Counted from the stretch's first letter, positions 34,732-46,377 are shown. The stretch is DNA of 64,000 nucleotides from Diplocarpon mali (GCA_024741835.1 JAENRP010000153.1:37107-101106), one strand, 5' to 3'. The notes: generated by a model from the sequence alone, not told the origin. Made by a program: numbers and translations.

Positions 34732-36851
34732 ATGAGCAAAACGCAAGATCGCCTCGATAGCTTCTATGGCATCGACAACCTGGTTACGGTTGATATCACC
34801 ATGCCGGCCGAGGAAGTAAGCACTTTTGCGAAGCAGCAAACGCCGTTCTCTCCGATACCCTATGGGCACTTACGTTGGAACTCTTCGGATGCACTTCTAC
34901 TCGGATGTCTTACTAACACTGTAATCTCCTAGTGGGAATCGCTCATGGCCTGCGAGCCCAGAGGCGGAATTTGCAATTTCGATTATGTGGGCGGCCCTCG
35001 CTTCGATGTATGAGAAATCCCCAACTATTTCCTTGCTTTCTGGATCAAGATCTCAGACATCGAGCTAGATCGTGGATCCCGAAAAGTGTTACCACAAAGC
35101 TAACGTCTTCCAAGTGGTATAGCGCCAGCTTCGTGACCATCTCTGGCACCAAGCTCCCTCAACCGCAAACATTTGCAGATGTCGGCATCATCAAGAAATC
35201 CTACTGTGGCTCTTTCAGTACAACCAAGCCATCAGTTCGGCTCGACTTCTCACGCAATGTACCTGCCAATGAGGACGTCATTGAGAAGCTCATTGGCACT
35301 AAAAGCATTACGCTGAACAACTGCAAGCAAGACCCGTCGTTCGTCAGGCAGCCGCTTGGCTATGAGCTTTTCCGCCAAGCCGGCGTACCTTATGCTCGCT
35401 CTAACTTTGCCAAACTGATTGTCAATGGTGTTGATATGGGTACGTATATGTGCTCAGCTGTTTCTCCGACTTTCCCATATCTTGGTTGCCCAAGACACAT
35501 CTCAAGTTTGAGTTTTTNTTTTGGGATCTGAGATCCCGAGAATAATCCTAGATGCTTCATTATCGTGAGATCCGGCGCTGATTTGATCAAGGTGTCTTTG
35601 TGAACCTGGAACAATACAAGAAACAGTTCTTGAAGAACAATTTCGCAGGCGTATGTATATATTTTCATCGCGTCTCAAGAGTCCCCATGTCTCAGATGCC
35701 CCGGGATCTATTTTGAATAGCTCCCAGTTTCGAATAAGATGCCAGTTTCAAGGCTAACCGAGTTGAAGAATGACAACGGCAATCTGTACGAGCTGGACGC
35801 CGGTGATGACCTTGACGCAGCTGTCATCAGAGCTGGGAAAATCAGCTTCGAGTCTGGCGTCACTGACAACCAGAAAGATCTCCTGGTAGCCGCAGATGCA
35901 ATAGCCACGGGAGGACTGGAAGCAGCGAAGAAAGTTGTCGATTACGATGCATTCGTGAGGCTGTTTGCCATGGAAACTTTGCTGAAGCACAGGGATGGCT
36001 TCACAATCAACACGAACAACACCTACCTCTACAATGATGTCAAGGCTGTTAAGGATCCGACCGTCAAGAATGTAAAGCTCAAGTTCATCCCTTGTGGCCT
36101 CGACCAGATCCTGCGCGAGAAAAAAGACTTTGAGATCGGTTGTACGGCTATCCTTGCTCGTCTCATCCGCGAGGACACTGCTGGAAGGGCCGACTTGTCC
36201 TCGGTGATCCAGACTTTCGCCACCACAATCTTCAGCAAGTCTAACCACGACACAGTCCTGAAGCCCTACGTTGACCGTTTGGAGGCCCTCGTCGCAAAAC
36301 TCGGTGCCCAGCCAGCGGAAGAAATCAGCAGTCTTCGCCACGAGATGTCGCTCATCCGCTCGGGAGCTTTCCAACACCTTCACAAGTTCCCGAGCGAGGC
36401 CGTGACATTCCTGGCGCGGGTCAGAGGCGATTGCTTCTATGCTAGTGCACCATCCAGCGGCCCGCAAGAAGTCTACCACGACCAGCCCTCGCCTACCCCA
36501 TCCTGTCTCTGGCTGGCGGTCCCCGTCGAGTCCAGCACCGACACCATCAAACTCCAGAACCAAGCCTACGGCTCCTGGCTGCACGCGGCCGCGGCCGTGG
36601 CCGCAAAAAGAAGGGGAAACCCAGCTGTCTACGCCTCGCCCAGCGATACAGATCCCGGGTGCGAGTTTGTGGTTGAGCCGACGGCGAGCGCGTTTGGAAC
36701 GGCCCCGTGGTTTATGACCGGGTACTTCAGGCTGAAGAGCAAGGTGACGGGAAAGTACGTGCTGTTCAGCGAGGCGGACGTGACGGGGGATGGGAAGAAG
36801 GCCGTGGTTCAGGGTGGTGTTGAGGCTGCGACGGTCTTCTATATCTTCTGA
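34732..36851 (+). CDS. CotH kinase-like protein
   Basis: Five exons: 34732-34815, 34933-35007, 35100-35439, 35592-35650, 35721-36851; 562 aa. The N-terminus FYGIDNLVTVDITMPAEEWE and the middle LNNCKQDPSFVRQPLGYELF, GVPYARSNFAKLIVNG and NLYELD are typical of the CotH family. The core motif DGFTINTNNTYLYND and then LKFIPCGLDQIL contain the Asn/Asp residues expected at the kinase site. The last ~125 residues (from VYHDQPSP) look like a beta-rich carbohydrate-binding-type module. No signal peptide is seen from this ATG; an upstream exon could supply one. The acceptor of exon 3 (35099/35100) is the weakest call. The single N at 35518 lies in intron 3. Bacterial CotH phosphorylates spore-coat proteins; the role here is unknown. 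Confidence 0.82.
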
Positions 36852-36872
36852 ACTGTGCTTCCTCTTGGTCTC

Positions 36873-37160
36873 TTACTTGGAATTGTCAATCCACTCGGTC
36901 TTGATGAGGTCTCCACCCGCCTCGACCTTGTTGTCTTTCTCTATCATGAGATCCGCCTGCTCTGTTTCAAGTGCGATTTCTCTCAAAGCAACTTGCTCCT
37001 CTTGCCTCGGGTCAGTACCACTAGAGCCCAACTTACAGCTCCCAGCCTTCTTCCTTGGTATCAAGTTAAGTGGATATCTAAGATCACTCACTCTTTTCAA
37101 AAGAAATCGCTCAGCTTCTGTCCTGATATTGCCTTTTGGAAACACGTGCAGACGCTTCAA
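36873..37160 (-). CDS. Possible small charged protein, unknown
   Basis: A 95-codon frame whose last third (RQEEQVALREIALETEQADL) is amphipathic and has codon use like the neighbouring genes, while the plus-strand frame over it does not. Possible GTAAGT/GTGAGT donors inside suggest it may be spliced and extend upstream past 37160. Its stop is 22 bases from the convergent CotH stop. Family not recognised. Confidence 0.35.
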   Translation of the reverse strand: MKRLHVFPKGNIRTEAERFLLKRVSDLRYPLNLIPRKKAGSCKLGSSGTDPRQEEQVALREIALETEQADLMIEKDNKVEAGGDLIKTEWIDNSK

Positions 37161-37781
37161 AACTCGTACCGAACCCCTCTTGCGATTGCGACGAAACAGC
37201 GAACACGCATGTGATCGCTCGAGCGGTCTTCCTCACCAGCAGCTACGCGGAGGCAGTCCTGCGTGTCGCTCGCATTCCTTGTTTACTTGGATGGTCCTCG
37301 CTTCTCGTCTCGAAGCGCTTCCGAACCAGCTCGCCTCTGTCGCCTCTGAGGAATCCCGAATCCCGTATCCCTTATTCCCCAACGGCGATGGCAATCTTCA
37401 TAAGCTAGCGATCCACAGAGCTTTCTCTCTCCGTATATGTTTCGGGGGGAAAAGACTCTCGGTTTGCTGAAGCGAGGCCACGAAGCCGAACTCCGCCGTT
37501 TCGGCTACGGGTCAATACTGCCGCGTGCCCGATTCACCCCGCCGCGGCACCCCCACCTTTGCAGGCAAACTCAACGGATCTCCTACAAATCGAAGGCAGT
37601 CCTCTGCTCCGAATGCAGTCGAGATTCATTCGATTGAATTCGCTATCTGCGTAGCGGCTCGCGTGACTCGCACCATCTATTTGCCTCCGAGTCCGTCGGA
37701 CGAAATCCAGGACATCTTCGCATCTGCACCTTTCCCCTCTTCCAGGAAAAACGCCCCCGACGAGTCTGAAGTATTGTGACG
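37161..37781. other. Upstream region of the MFS gene
   Basis: No supported gene; presumed promoter and leader of the MFS transporter, possibly shared with the small minus-strand candidate. Confidence 0.45.
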
Positions 37782-39239
37782 ATGGCCGTACCAGCCAAGC
37801 TCAGATGGGTCTACCGAGAACTCGGCCTCCATTCCCTCTACGGCACCGGTCGGGACGCCTGGCTCATCATCGGCGCGAGGTGTTGTCGGATGGTGGCGTT
37901 CGGGAGCGTCGCTCTCATCCTCGCGCTCTTCTTCTCCGAGCTCGAGTTCTCCGACACGTACATCGGGCTCTTCATGACCTTGACGCTGCTGGGCGACGTG
38001 CTGCTCTCCGTTCTGCTCACGGCGATTGCGGACCGGGTCGGGCGGCGGCGTGTGCTGCTGGGCGGGTCGGCGATGATGGTCATGTCCGGAGCCATCTTTG
38101 CGTCTTTTGAGAACTACTGGGTCTTGCTGCTGGCTGCGGTGGCGGGCGTGATCAGTGCCACGGGCGGGGATTTCGGGCCATTCCGTGCGATCGAGGAGTC
38201 CATACTGTCGACGCTGACAGGACCCGGGTCGAGAGCTGATGTTCTGGCCTGGTATGTGACGGTGGCGACTCTGGGACAATCGGTGGGGACGGAGGCTGGC
38301 GGGCGGGCTATCCATTCCCTTCAGCACTTGGAAGGGTGGGCCCTTGTTGACGCCTACCATGCCGTGTTCTGGGTATACTCTGCGGTTGGGCTGCTGAACA
38401 TGATTCTCGTGGCATTGCTGAGCAAGAGATGCGAGGCTCAACCGGCCGAAGAAACGAGTACCGAGGAGGCCGGGCTTCTACTCGAGGACGAGGAAGGCAG
38501 CCGGGAGTCAGCAGAGGGGGATGGTAGCATCCTGGATCGGGAGGCGAAGGACAAGCAGAGGCTGTTCGCTCAGATCTCGCCAGAGACTCGCAGGACAATG
38601 TCCAGGCTCTGGTTCCTCCTCGTAGCCGACTCGCTGGCGGACGGCATGACTCCATACACCCTGACGACGTATTACATGGACCAGAAATTCCACATGGCCA
38701 AATCGACGCTCGGGGATATCACCTCGATCAGCTACTTTCTCTCCTTCGTCTCCACCATATTCGCCTCGCCCCTCTGCCGCCGTCTCGGCCTCGTCAACAC
38801 CATGGTGTTCACGCACCTCCCGTCCAGCGCCGCGGTCCTGCTCTTCCCGCTTCCCGGCAGCCTTGTCTTGACCGTGATCCTGCTCATGATCCGTACCGGG
38901 CTGAACAACATGGACCAGGCGCCGCGGGCCGCCTTCATCGCCGCAGTCGTCAAGCCCGAGGAGCGTACCGCGATCATGGGGATCACCAGCATGCTGCGGA
39001 CGCTGGCCTCGGCGGCCGGCCCGACGGTGACGGGCGTCTTGGCCGGGCAGAGGAGGTTCTGGATTGCCTTCGTCGCGGCTGGGGCGTTGAGGATCGCCTA
39101 CGACCTGGGCCTGTTCGCCATGTTTGTGAACATGAGGCTGTACGAGCACGAGGAGAAAGGGGAGGCCGCGGCGACGGCCGCGGGCGAGAGACGGGAGAGC
39201 GACGACGAAGAGCTGAGGGAGCTGCCGAAGCCGCAGTAG
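37782..39239 (+). CDS. Major facilitator superfamily transporter
   Basis: Intronless, 485 aa from ATG 37782. About 12 hydrophobic helices in two halves are separated by an acidic loop (about residues 220-270, EEAGLLLEDEEGSRES). The loop after helix 2 carries the MFS motif-A-like ADRVGRRRVLLGGSAM. The second half includes MDQAPRAAFIAAVVKPEERT and then TSMLRTLASAAGPTVTG, typical of the major facilitator family. The C-terminal tail is Glu/Ala-rich. It is a plasma or organelle membrane transporter; the substrate cannot be read from sequence. The region is GC-rich compared with its flanks. Confidence 0.92.
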   Translation: MAVPAKLRWVYRELGLHSLYGTGRDAWLIIGARCCRMVAFGSVALILALFFSELEFSDTYIGLFMTLTLLGDVLLSVLLTAIADRVGRRRVLLGGSAMMVMSGAIFASFENYWVLLLAAVAGVISATGGDFGPFRAIEESILSTLTGPGSRADVLAWYVTVATLGQSVGTEAGGRAIHSLQHLEGWALVDAYHAVFWVYSAVGLLNMILVALLSKRCEAQPAEETSTEEAGLLLEDEEGSRESAEGDGSILDREAKDKQRLFAQISPETRRTMSRLWFLLVADSLADGMTPYTLTTYYMDQKFHMAKSTLGDITSISYFLSFVSTIFASPLCRRLGLVNTMVFTHLPSSAAVLLFPLPGSLVLTVILLMIRTGLNNMDQAPRAAFIAAVVKPEERTAIMGITSMLRTLASAAGPTVTGVLAGQRRFWIAFVAAGALRIAYDLGLFAMFVNMRLYEHEEKGEAAATAAGERRESDDEELRELPKPQ

Positions 39240-39977
39240 CATGTACTCGCTGCTTTTGGGGAGTCGGGACTGAACTGCACGAGTGTTAGGAGAATCTTCA
39301 TGTTGGCTTTGAGAAGACGCTATCATGGCCCGCGCTGTTGATCTCTTTCCGGGTAGATCTTCCTTTTGGTGTCTCGGTATGGGTACGTAGTTGCCACTGG
39401 TCTGCCCAGATCACCGCCGCCGATCTCGTCAGAAGCGAAGACGTTCTCGTTTGACAATAGTAGACTACATCAAACATGCTGGGGAAGAATCTGACTTCCC
39501 ACATACCACCATGCTTAGTAGCTCTACCCTTGGTCTAAACAGCCTGCAATACCATCAGGGTGGCGGTTGGTAGACCTGACGGGCCAGCGGCGATAGCTGC
39601 ACTCGTTCCAGTGCTTTCTTCATTATCAGTTTGATACCCAGCAGAGCTGGGAGCAGTCAATCTGTTGGTTCTCTGCGAGACGCGATGGTGAGGAGGTGAG
39701 CACGGCTCGTGCCCATGGTATGGCGAAAGCGAAGCACGATCTACCAGGGGTGGCAAGACGGAAGCTGAACTCGAGCACGCTTGCACATATGCAGCTGTTC
39801 CACCTACCTCGAAACATAGAACGTATACCATCACGTTTCCTGGTACACCGTCGTAAAGACGACCTGTCTTATGCGTATACGATACAGAGTGTAGCCAATC
39901 CACGGGTCATACGGCCATAGATGGAACTTATGCCCGACATGCACACTGTGAGTTGTCACGAGCTTTCTCTTGACCCT

Positions 39978-40003
39978 CCTGGAGTCTCATGCGAGACTCC
40001 AGG
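39978..40003. repeat. Perfect 11-bp hairpin
   Basis: CCTGGAGTCTC at 39978-39988, loop ATGC, GAGACTCCAGG at 39993-40003; no mismatch. It is upstream of the coding-like relic. Function unknown. Confidence 0.7.
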
Positions 40004-40011
40004 CTTGACTG

Positions 40012-40293
40012 TCCTCATATTCTGATAGAACAGTCCGCTGTGATTGCCGAGAGTCTGAGGCTGTCCCTCGGCACCACTACAGAGCTGCCTCGTCTAGCTA
40101 CGGCCGAAGTGCTGAGATACAAAGACTGGGATATTCTCTTCAGGTGAAGGCACACGAGAAGGCAGGGAGAGGAGTCGAGAAGGCGAATAAGAAAGTGGAA
40201 AAGGTGAAGAGGGCAGCGGAAGAGAAGGGGAGGAGGAGGAGCCCCTCGTCAGCCATTCAGAGACAGGCTAGAGCCAGGACTAAATTTGACTGA
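40012..40293 (+). pseudogene. Coding-like relic with basic C-terminus and frame change
   Basis: One plus frame reads IEQSAVIAESLRLSLGTTTE and on to LRYKDWDILFR before a TGA. Another frame starting in the same place reads VKAHEKAGRGVEKANKKVEK, continues as a Lys/Arg-rich helix and ends at a TGA near 40293. Such a basic coiled tail resembles the C-terminus of fungal DDE (pogo-type) transposases, but no DDE core is present. Probably a fragment of a dead element. Confidence 0.3.
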
Positions 40294-41057
40294 CGACGGA
40301 TGGGGGCTAGATCTCTATGAGAATCCGTGATGAACGCCAGTCAATTGACTTGTTAACTTTCTCTCCGGGCTATGCATTGACTGGGCGGTGGACGAAGACA
40401 CTACGTGTACTGTTGAGAATGCGAAACGTTGGAAGAGATATGTCTGCTGAAAAGCCGCCGATTCTGGGTGTTCGTACATTCTTGAAAGCACAGTTATTTG
40501 ATACGCTCGACTGTGCCTGGATCCGTTGACAAAGTAATTGTAGATATGTTTTGAAGTTTGTAGCATATACAGGCGTTCTCTTTGTGTATTATTCTGAAAT
40601 CTTCGTGCATCGCATCTCCAAATATACTGTAATTTTGGACGATCTTATCGAGCTATGGGCTGGCTGCAAATTTCTCGACGTTGAACTGAATATCAGTGGG
40701 TGAGTCGTGGGAATTGTCATGAAGATTATTGTTTCCAGAAAGCCAAGGTAATGATCAATGTTCTTGACATCGTATCGCAACAAGTACTCAACATCGAATC
40801 CGGATATCTGCGCTATGAATGTCACAGAGCTTTCGATGAGATTATCTGAGAATTTTGACTCAACATCATATAGTTTGTTTTTGGATATGACATGAGGACT
40901 ATGTGCATCGACATGACATAAAGGTCTGCGAAGCAGATTAGTTTGCTCTGTCTCCTAGCATTAATTCTAGGCTAGCTTTAAATACTTCTCGAATTCCGTA
41001 CACAAAAGCCATTTCTCTGATCTGGCTGTCCCAAGCAATTCCAAACATGGCGGGCAA

Positions 41058-42324
41058 TCACTCTTTCTTGAAATTGTGCTTGCCTTTCTGGTACTGGGTC
41101 GAATCTTCTACATAAACCATGAATGGCCAGAACCCGGAACAACATAGTGTTACGCCGTGTGACGCGTTTTCCTGGCGTGGTAGAGGTGCAAATTGTAAGC
41201 ATTCAACCAATACCATGAAGATATATACACCAATGCCGGTGAATATATGCCAGCTACAGCGAAGTCAGCTTAGTCCCTCTACTACTCACTACCAGGTGTA
41301 CTAAAAGAAGCACCTACAATCCATGGAGTTCCAAGGTAGCCGCCCAAGGCATCCCGACGTTTTCTCTTGTTTGCCGTAGATAGTCACAAGCATTGAAATC
41401 AGTAATCCAGCAGGCATGCCCAGTCATGAAGAAAGCTGTACGAAGCACAGTTAGAAACATCATCGTTTCAGTGACCGCTTAAAATCTCAGCCTGGGTATT
41501 CATGGACTGCTGGACTCACCAATCCCGCTGATGGCCATCCATTTCATCTTTCTCCTCATTGCATCTTCTGGATCCAACTGGCTAATGATCCTGAAGCAAG
41601 TATGCCAAAGCCAGTATGCCATGCTTGTGAAAACAATTTGTTGAACGGTGCTCTCTCCTGTGATGATTTGCGACATGATCACGACTCCCATGAGTCCAAT
41701 GAGTCCCCACATTAATTGCTGCGGCGAGAATCGTGACTGGGAGAAGGTCAAGAGGCGATAGCAGACGATGAAAGTTGCGATGAGCATCGAAAACTCGTCA
41801 CACATTTGCGTGCCATGTTTCAAGCTGGAATGGAATAGGCTCGAAGCAATCCCAAGGTTAATCAAGGCGATGTAAGGCAGCTTGGGTCCTATGCCGAGTC
41901 CGTCGAGCTTGCGACTGTTGATGAGACCTTTGATGCCCAGACCAACTACATGATATTAGCGCTGGTGTTTCACCTGAGCCTATTCGCGGGGGAGCACTCG
42001 CTGTAGGTGACGTTTGTGAGAGTGTTAAACAGTTCAGCAACGTATGGCGTGAATTGATAATCCTTTATGAACGATCACGTGCGTCAGCTCTGGAGCGGGA
42101 AACAGAGAGGCCACGTAAAACGAAGCATTTCGAGTAGACAGGATCAAGAGCAACGAGCTGGTCAACAGAAGATGTATGGATTGAGTTACCTCTTCGCAAA
42201 AGCTGGGATGCATCAGCATATAAAACTCCGCCTAAAATCCGCTTACCTACTTGAGCGTACTGCTCGGGTTTCCCCAGTACGCGTTTCCGTACCCACCTTC
42301 GGAGGGAATGTAGAAGTTTACCAT
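41058..42324 (-). CDS. Alkaline ceramidase (YPC1/YDC1 family)
   Basis: Hydrolyses ceramide or phytoceramide in the ER/Golgi membrane. Six exons (minus order): 42324-42251, 42202-42190, 42062-42002, 41945-41520, 41435-41318, 41253-41058; 295 aa in frame. Exon 2 is only 13 nt and supplies FCEE; intron 3 is GC-AG. Family signatures: YGNAYWGNPSSTLNFCEEDY, PYVAELFNTLTN, the Ser/His/Asp site SSLFHSSLKHGTQMCDE and the second His pair in LHGFWHIFTGIGVY. About seven membrane helices. It is close to the usual length (yeast about 317 aa). All conserved catalytic positions are present, so the gene looks functional. Confidence 0.92.
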
Positions 42325-44748
42325 CTTGGGTATGGCTGGGTTTAATCTGTCAATCGTCGCAGGGCAGTGTGTGGAAGGGGAAGTTTTGCTACTCGAGACC
42401 TGAGGTCCTAGCAATCTGGATTATGTAATCTCGATCAACTACATGGATCCCCGTCAACCCCCTTTTTATTACGCGAGATCCAACGTGCCCCTGGTCGTAT
42501 TCGCTCGCACTGACTACACAATGTAGTCGAGAACGAGCTTCATAAATGAAAGTTCCTAGCATCTTCTGGCCATGAACTGTGCTCTCGCTCTCACAGATCT
42601 GTTACTAACTTTGCAGGCGGACAGAAACCACCGTCGGGGGAGACGAATCAATATGACATGTTTTGATAGTCTCGACTTGAGTTCGCAAGAACCTTAACTA
42701 GATTGCCCAAGAAGGAAACAGGACGTGAAGAGTCGTTCAACCTTCAATATTCTTGCCGGTTATTCCATCTATGTTTCTCTGCAGAAATCAATATATTCTA
42801 AAACGTTTCACCCCAAGCAATAGCCCCTATAACCCATCTATTTTTCCTTCGGGATGCTGAAACCCTGAAACGTGTTATTTTTGGATTATGCTTCCCTTTA
42901 CCTCCACTTGCTAGAAGCCACATAAAATCAGAGAACAGCTGCTTCGAGCAACTCCATACCCCAAGGACAGGAGAAATTACATACCTGTATAGGCCAGTTC
43001 AAATGCGACAATACCAACGATAGTCACAAATTCCTCTCGAGTCGCCGTTATACCTACCACAACCAATACCACCACTGAGACCATATCTGTAGATCATCTT
43101 TGGGATGTGCTCCACAGCCAAGATACGGTGGAAAGCATGTGGATGTTTGACCGATGAAAGAACACCTGTCCCTTGCAAAGATCGATTGCAGAAGGGTCTC
43201 GGGTACGACCGCGATTGTAAGCATGGATCGATGTTCATTAGAACTCGCACTGGGTACTGCTGTAGAACTGGCTGCAAGATTATCCAGGGAGACGGTTTTA
43301 TATGTGTGATCATGTGATCGTCATTGTTGCTATGCCGCGGACTGGAATGATGTAAGAGGTAAGTGGAAATCTAGTAGCTGCTTTTGTGCTTGACTGATGA
43401 TTCCTAGAATGACGGGAGTTTGTTGCCGGAGATTCTACAACGTGTGTTACCTCTTTCGTAAAGCTTTCCTGTTGCAGAGTATTTCTCTGCTGAGTATTTC
43501 TCTGCTGGATGTGTTTGTACAGTAGCAGGTACGACTCGTCATGACACAGCAAGACATACAGCAAGAAAAGTATAGCCCAAGCATGATCAATCGTCATGAT
43601 GCTAGGAGACGGCTGGGTCAAAGCACATGATGCTCAAGATCAAACCCCCTTCTCCGCCATACACATATCTACCAGAACCAACCACTGTCTACCAAGTCAG
43701 CGATACACTGAATCCACTGTCAGAACATCAGAACAACAGAATCAAGTCACTAGTACGATCGTCTATAACATCCCACTGTCCGAGCCTCAACAGCGTCATA
43801 GCACCAACGGTCCAGTTCGCGTTCGTGAACAGGCTTGTCCCGTTCCCCCAAACCGCTCGATCGGTCCAAGGCAAGATCATTTCGAGTCGAAGCTCTCGTT
43901 TCTACCTCGGACCACTCTCAGACTTCATTCATACATTACGGATCCAACTGTCAAGCCACCAATCCTGAGATAGCTCAATACAAGATGGCAATGGCTTGTG
44001 GTGACGTCGAATCTGGCAAAGAGGTTACCCCCAGCTAGCGCGATAATTCAGAGCCCCAAAAAATTACGGCTGTGAGTACACCGTCACTGATATGGAAGAG
44101 GACAATGAAGTTGTGTTGCAAACATATATGGTTACGTGAGATGTTACGGCAGGTGGTGTTGAGCATGGGATGGAAAAAATCAGCCCCAATTTCTACTTTC
44201 TATTACGTTTGAAATTCTATGTCTGCTCAGTCGGATAAGATGTCTCTGTTAGGACAAATATGATTCTGTGTCTTGCTTCTACAGACCATTTTGCAAGGAA
44301 GTATACTACGTTCCTAGGTACCTACTTGAATGCTGCGATTCAAGCTGCAGCTTATTTGCGCATTTATACCAAAAAAAAAAAAAAAAAACACTACAAAGCC
44401 CTGATTCTTTTAGGAAATACACCAAGTCAGTCCGGATGTGCCGGGCAACAACCCAATTTCTGTCAAAATCCACACCAACATGTTCCCGAAGGAGTGGGCA
44501 TGCCCCGCGAAGATTGATTTGAATCAGTGCGTGAAGATGCGACATAATCTTGCGGAGAAGGCACTCTGCGACTCGGGGAGAGAGAACAAGACGAAGGAGA
44601 CAATGGGTTAAAACAAGGGAAGGCGAGATGTCAAATTGTACAAAATGCCGATGCAAAGCTGTACAATCGGAGAAGCTACTTGCCTCGTGTTCCATACAGT
44701 AAGCTGTACAGATTTACCTACACATATCTTACATATCTCCAAGCTGAT
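42325..44748. other. Intergenic, no supported gene
   Basis: Several open frames of 70-130 codons on both strands between 43000 and 44050 lack any family feature. An 18-base A run lies at 44371-44388. Confidence 0.5.
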
Positions 44749-46377
44749 TTAGTCATCCAACAAGCCAACGGTCCACTCCGTTATCCTCTCCATCCCATGT
44801 CCGTTGATAGCACTGACAGGAATCGCGTCCACTTTCCCCGTCCAGCAATTTCGCTGCCCACTGGGGTGCTCCTCGCTCCCCTCATCAACACTCTTCAAGT
44901 ACTGCCTCAGCGCCTCGAAATTTTCCTTTGTGCCCTCCAAGTCCGCCTTTGTAGCAACCACAAACCACGGTTTGCGCGTGATACTGGGCATTTCCGGCGC
45001 CAGCGGGTTCTCGGCATTCGGACCGCTACTGATCACAATAGTCTCTTGCCTGTTCGCCAAAGCGTCTTCCGGGGAGGTAAAGGGTGACCAGTGGACGACG
45101 GGATTGGCTTTCTCCTTCTCCTCGGCGACTTTCAAGCGTTCGTACTCGCCGACTTCTTTCCAAAGGCCTTTGAGCGCAGTGACAGCGTCAGTTCTCGAGA
45201 GGTCGATCACGAAAGCGAGAAGCCGAGCTCGTTCTACGTGGCGCAGGAAAGAGATGCCGAGACCTTTGTCCAGATGCGCGTCTGCTACGAGACCAGGAAT
45301 ATCGGCGATGGTGAAATGAGTTCTAGGTTCTCCATCCTCGTGGTGAGCCCTTGCCAGAGGCCGGCCTTTGTGGTCATCCAGGACCACGGTTCCGATATTT
45401 GGTTGCAGAGTTGTGAATTCCCAGTTGCCGACTCTGGCACGACTCCTGCTCATAGCTCTCAGCAGTGTACTCTTTCCCGCATTGGGCAAGCCCACAAGTC
45501 CAACGTCAGCAAGTAGTTTCAGTTCCAGCTCTAGCACGATCTTGACCCCTTCTTCACCCTTTGTGGCAAACTTCGGCCTCGGGACCGTTTTCGTGCAAAA
45601 GTGCGGATTTCCCAGCCCACCCATCGCACCAGCCACAAGCAGCAAAGGCCTCTCCATAGGCTTACTCAAGTCCAGCGAGATGGGGCCTTTGACCTGAGCC
45701 ATCATCAGCGGCGATTTCCTCCCTCGGGGCAACGATGGGAACTCTGCCGTCGCCACGTCTTCCGGTGTGATCGCCGGGTATAACAACCACTTCTCCCTAC
45801 TCCATTTCCATGGCCCAGACCCGTCCACACCATGCTCTTTCCCAGCCTCAAGCTTCATTCTCTCTTCTTCAATGGCCACGGGGTCCACGCGCTCGACTTC
45901 ACGCACCACTGTCCCCACGGGCACCTCGACGAGAATGTCGTCGCCTCGCTCCCCGCTTCTGCTTTTCCCCTGGCCGTTTTTCCCACGCCCTGCCTTCAAG
46001 AAATTGCGTCGAGCCAGTTTATGCAACGAGGTTTCGCCGCGCATGGCTTGTATGTAGACGTTCCCTCCTGTGCCGCCATCGCCACCGTTCGCTGGGCCTG
46101 CTTCGATGTACTTCTCGCGCAGGAAAGAGATGCAGCCGTGGCCGCCGTTGCCGGCATGCACCGTTACCGTTGCGCGGTCGGTGAAGATGGCGCGGGAGTA
46201 GTCGGTGGGAGGAGGATTGAGATGTGAGCCTTCTTCGGGGAGCTGGATGTGCGGGGTGGTTGATTCATGGCGGCGTTTGTTGAAGGGGCAGAAGAGAGGT
46301 TTGGGGGCGTGTGAAGCCAGGAAGGCAAACAGGAAGGGCGTCGATGTTCCTTGGAGCATAGAACATCGCGGTGGCAT
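44749..46377 (-). CDS. MTG2: Mitochondrial Obg-family GTPase
   Basis: A 542-aa intronless protein. The start ATG 46377 is followed by a basic, Arg/Ser-containing presequence-like N-terminus. The Obg glycine-rich fold is seen in GNGGHGCISFLREKYIEAGP and GGDGGTGGNVY. The GTPase domain has G1 GLPNAGKST, G3 DIPG (followed by GLVADAHLDKGLG and FLRHVERARLLAFVID), G4 TKAD and G5 SAI near the C-terminus. Obg GTPases assist large-subunit ribosome assembly; yeast Mtg2 does so in mitochondria. Two insertions (about residues 165-215 and 390-430) lengthen it relative to bacteria. Divergent from the gene at 47502. Confidence 0.92.
   Translation of the reverse strand: MPPRCSMLQGTSTPFLFAFLASHAPKPLFCPFNKRRHESTTPHIQLPEEGSHLNPPPTDYSRAIFTDRATVTVHAGNGGHGCISFLREKYIEAGPANGGDGGTGGNVYIQAMRGETSLHKLARRNFLKAGRGKNGQGKSRSGERGDDILVEVPVGTVVREVERVDPVAIEEERMKLEAGKEHGVDGSGPWKWSREKWLLYPAITPEDVATAEFPSLPRGRKSPLMMAQVKGPISLDLSKPMERPLLLVAGAMGGLGNPHFCTKTVPRPKFATKGEEGVKIVLELELKLLADVGLVGLPNAGKSTLLRAMSRSRARVGNWEFTTLQPNIGTVVLDDHKGRPLARAHHEDGEPRTHFTIADIPGLVADAHLDKGLGISFLRHVERARLLAFVIDLSRTDAVTALKGLWKEVGEYERLKVAEEKEKANPVVHWSPFTSPEDALANRQETIVISSGPNAENPLAPEMPSITRKPWFVVATKADLEGTKENFEALRQYLKSVDEGSEEHPSGQRNCWTGKVDAIPVSAINGHGMERITEWTVGLLDD

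Larger units (their letters stand above)
39240..41057. other. Intergenic with hairpin and a possible coding relic
   Basis: No intact gene. A perfect hairpin lies at 39978-40003 and a coding-like relic follows at 40012-40293. The remainder, including short frames at 39535-39903 and 40315-40566, is unremarkable. Confidence 0.5.

Noticed and set aside
35754..36584. 276-codon minus-strand frame
   Set aside because: It is the reverse complement of the CotH gene; its peptide has no family features while the plus strand has clear ones.
37677..38441. 254-codon minus-strand frame
   Set aside because: Also a shadow over the MFS gene, of biased composition.
38508..39326. 272-codon minus-strand frame
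   Set aside because: Shadow of the GC-rich MFS transporter gene; low complexity and rich in Arg, Gly and His.
44371..44388. 18-base poly-A run as a retroposon tail
   Set aside because: No target duplication and no LINE/SINE-like body next to it; an isolated homopolymer is enough explanation.
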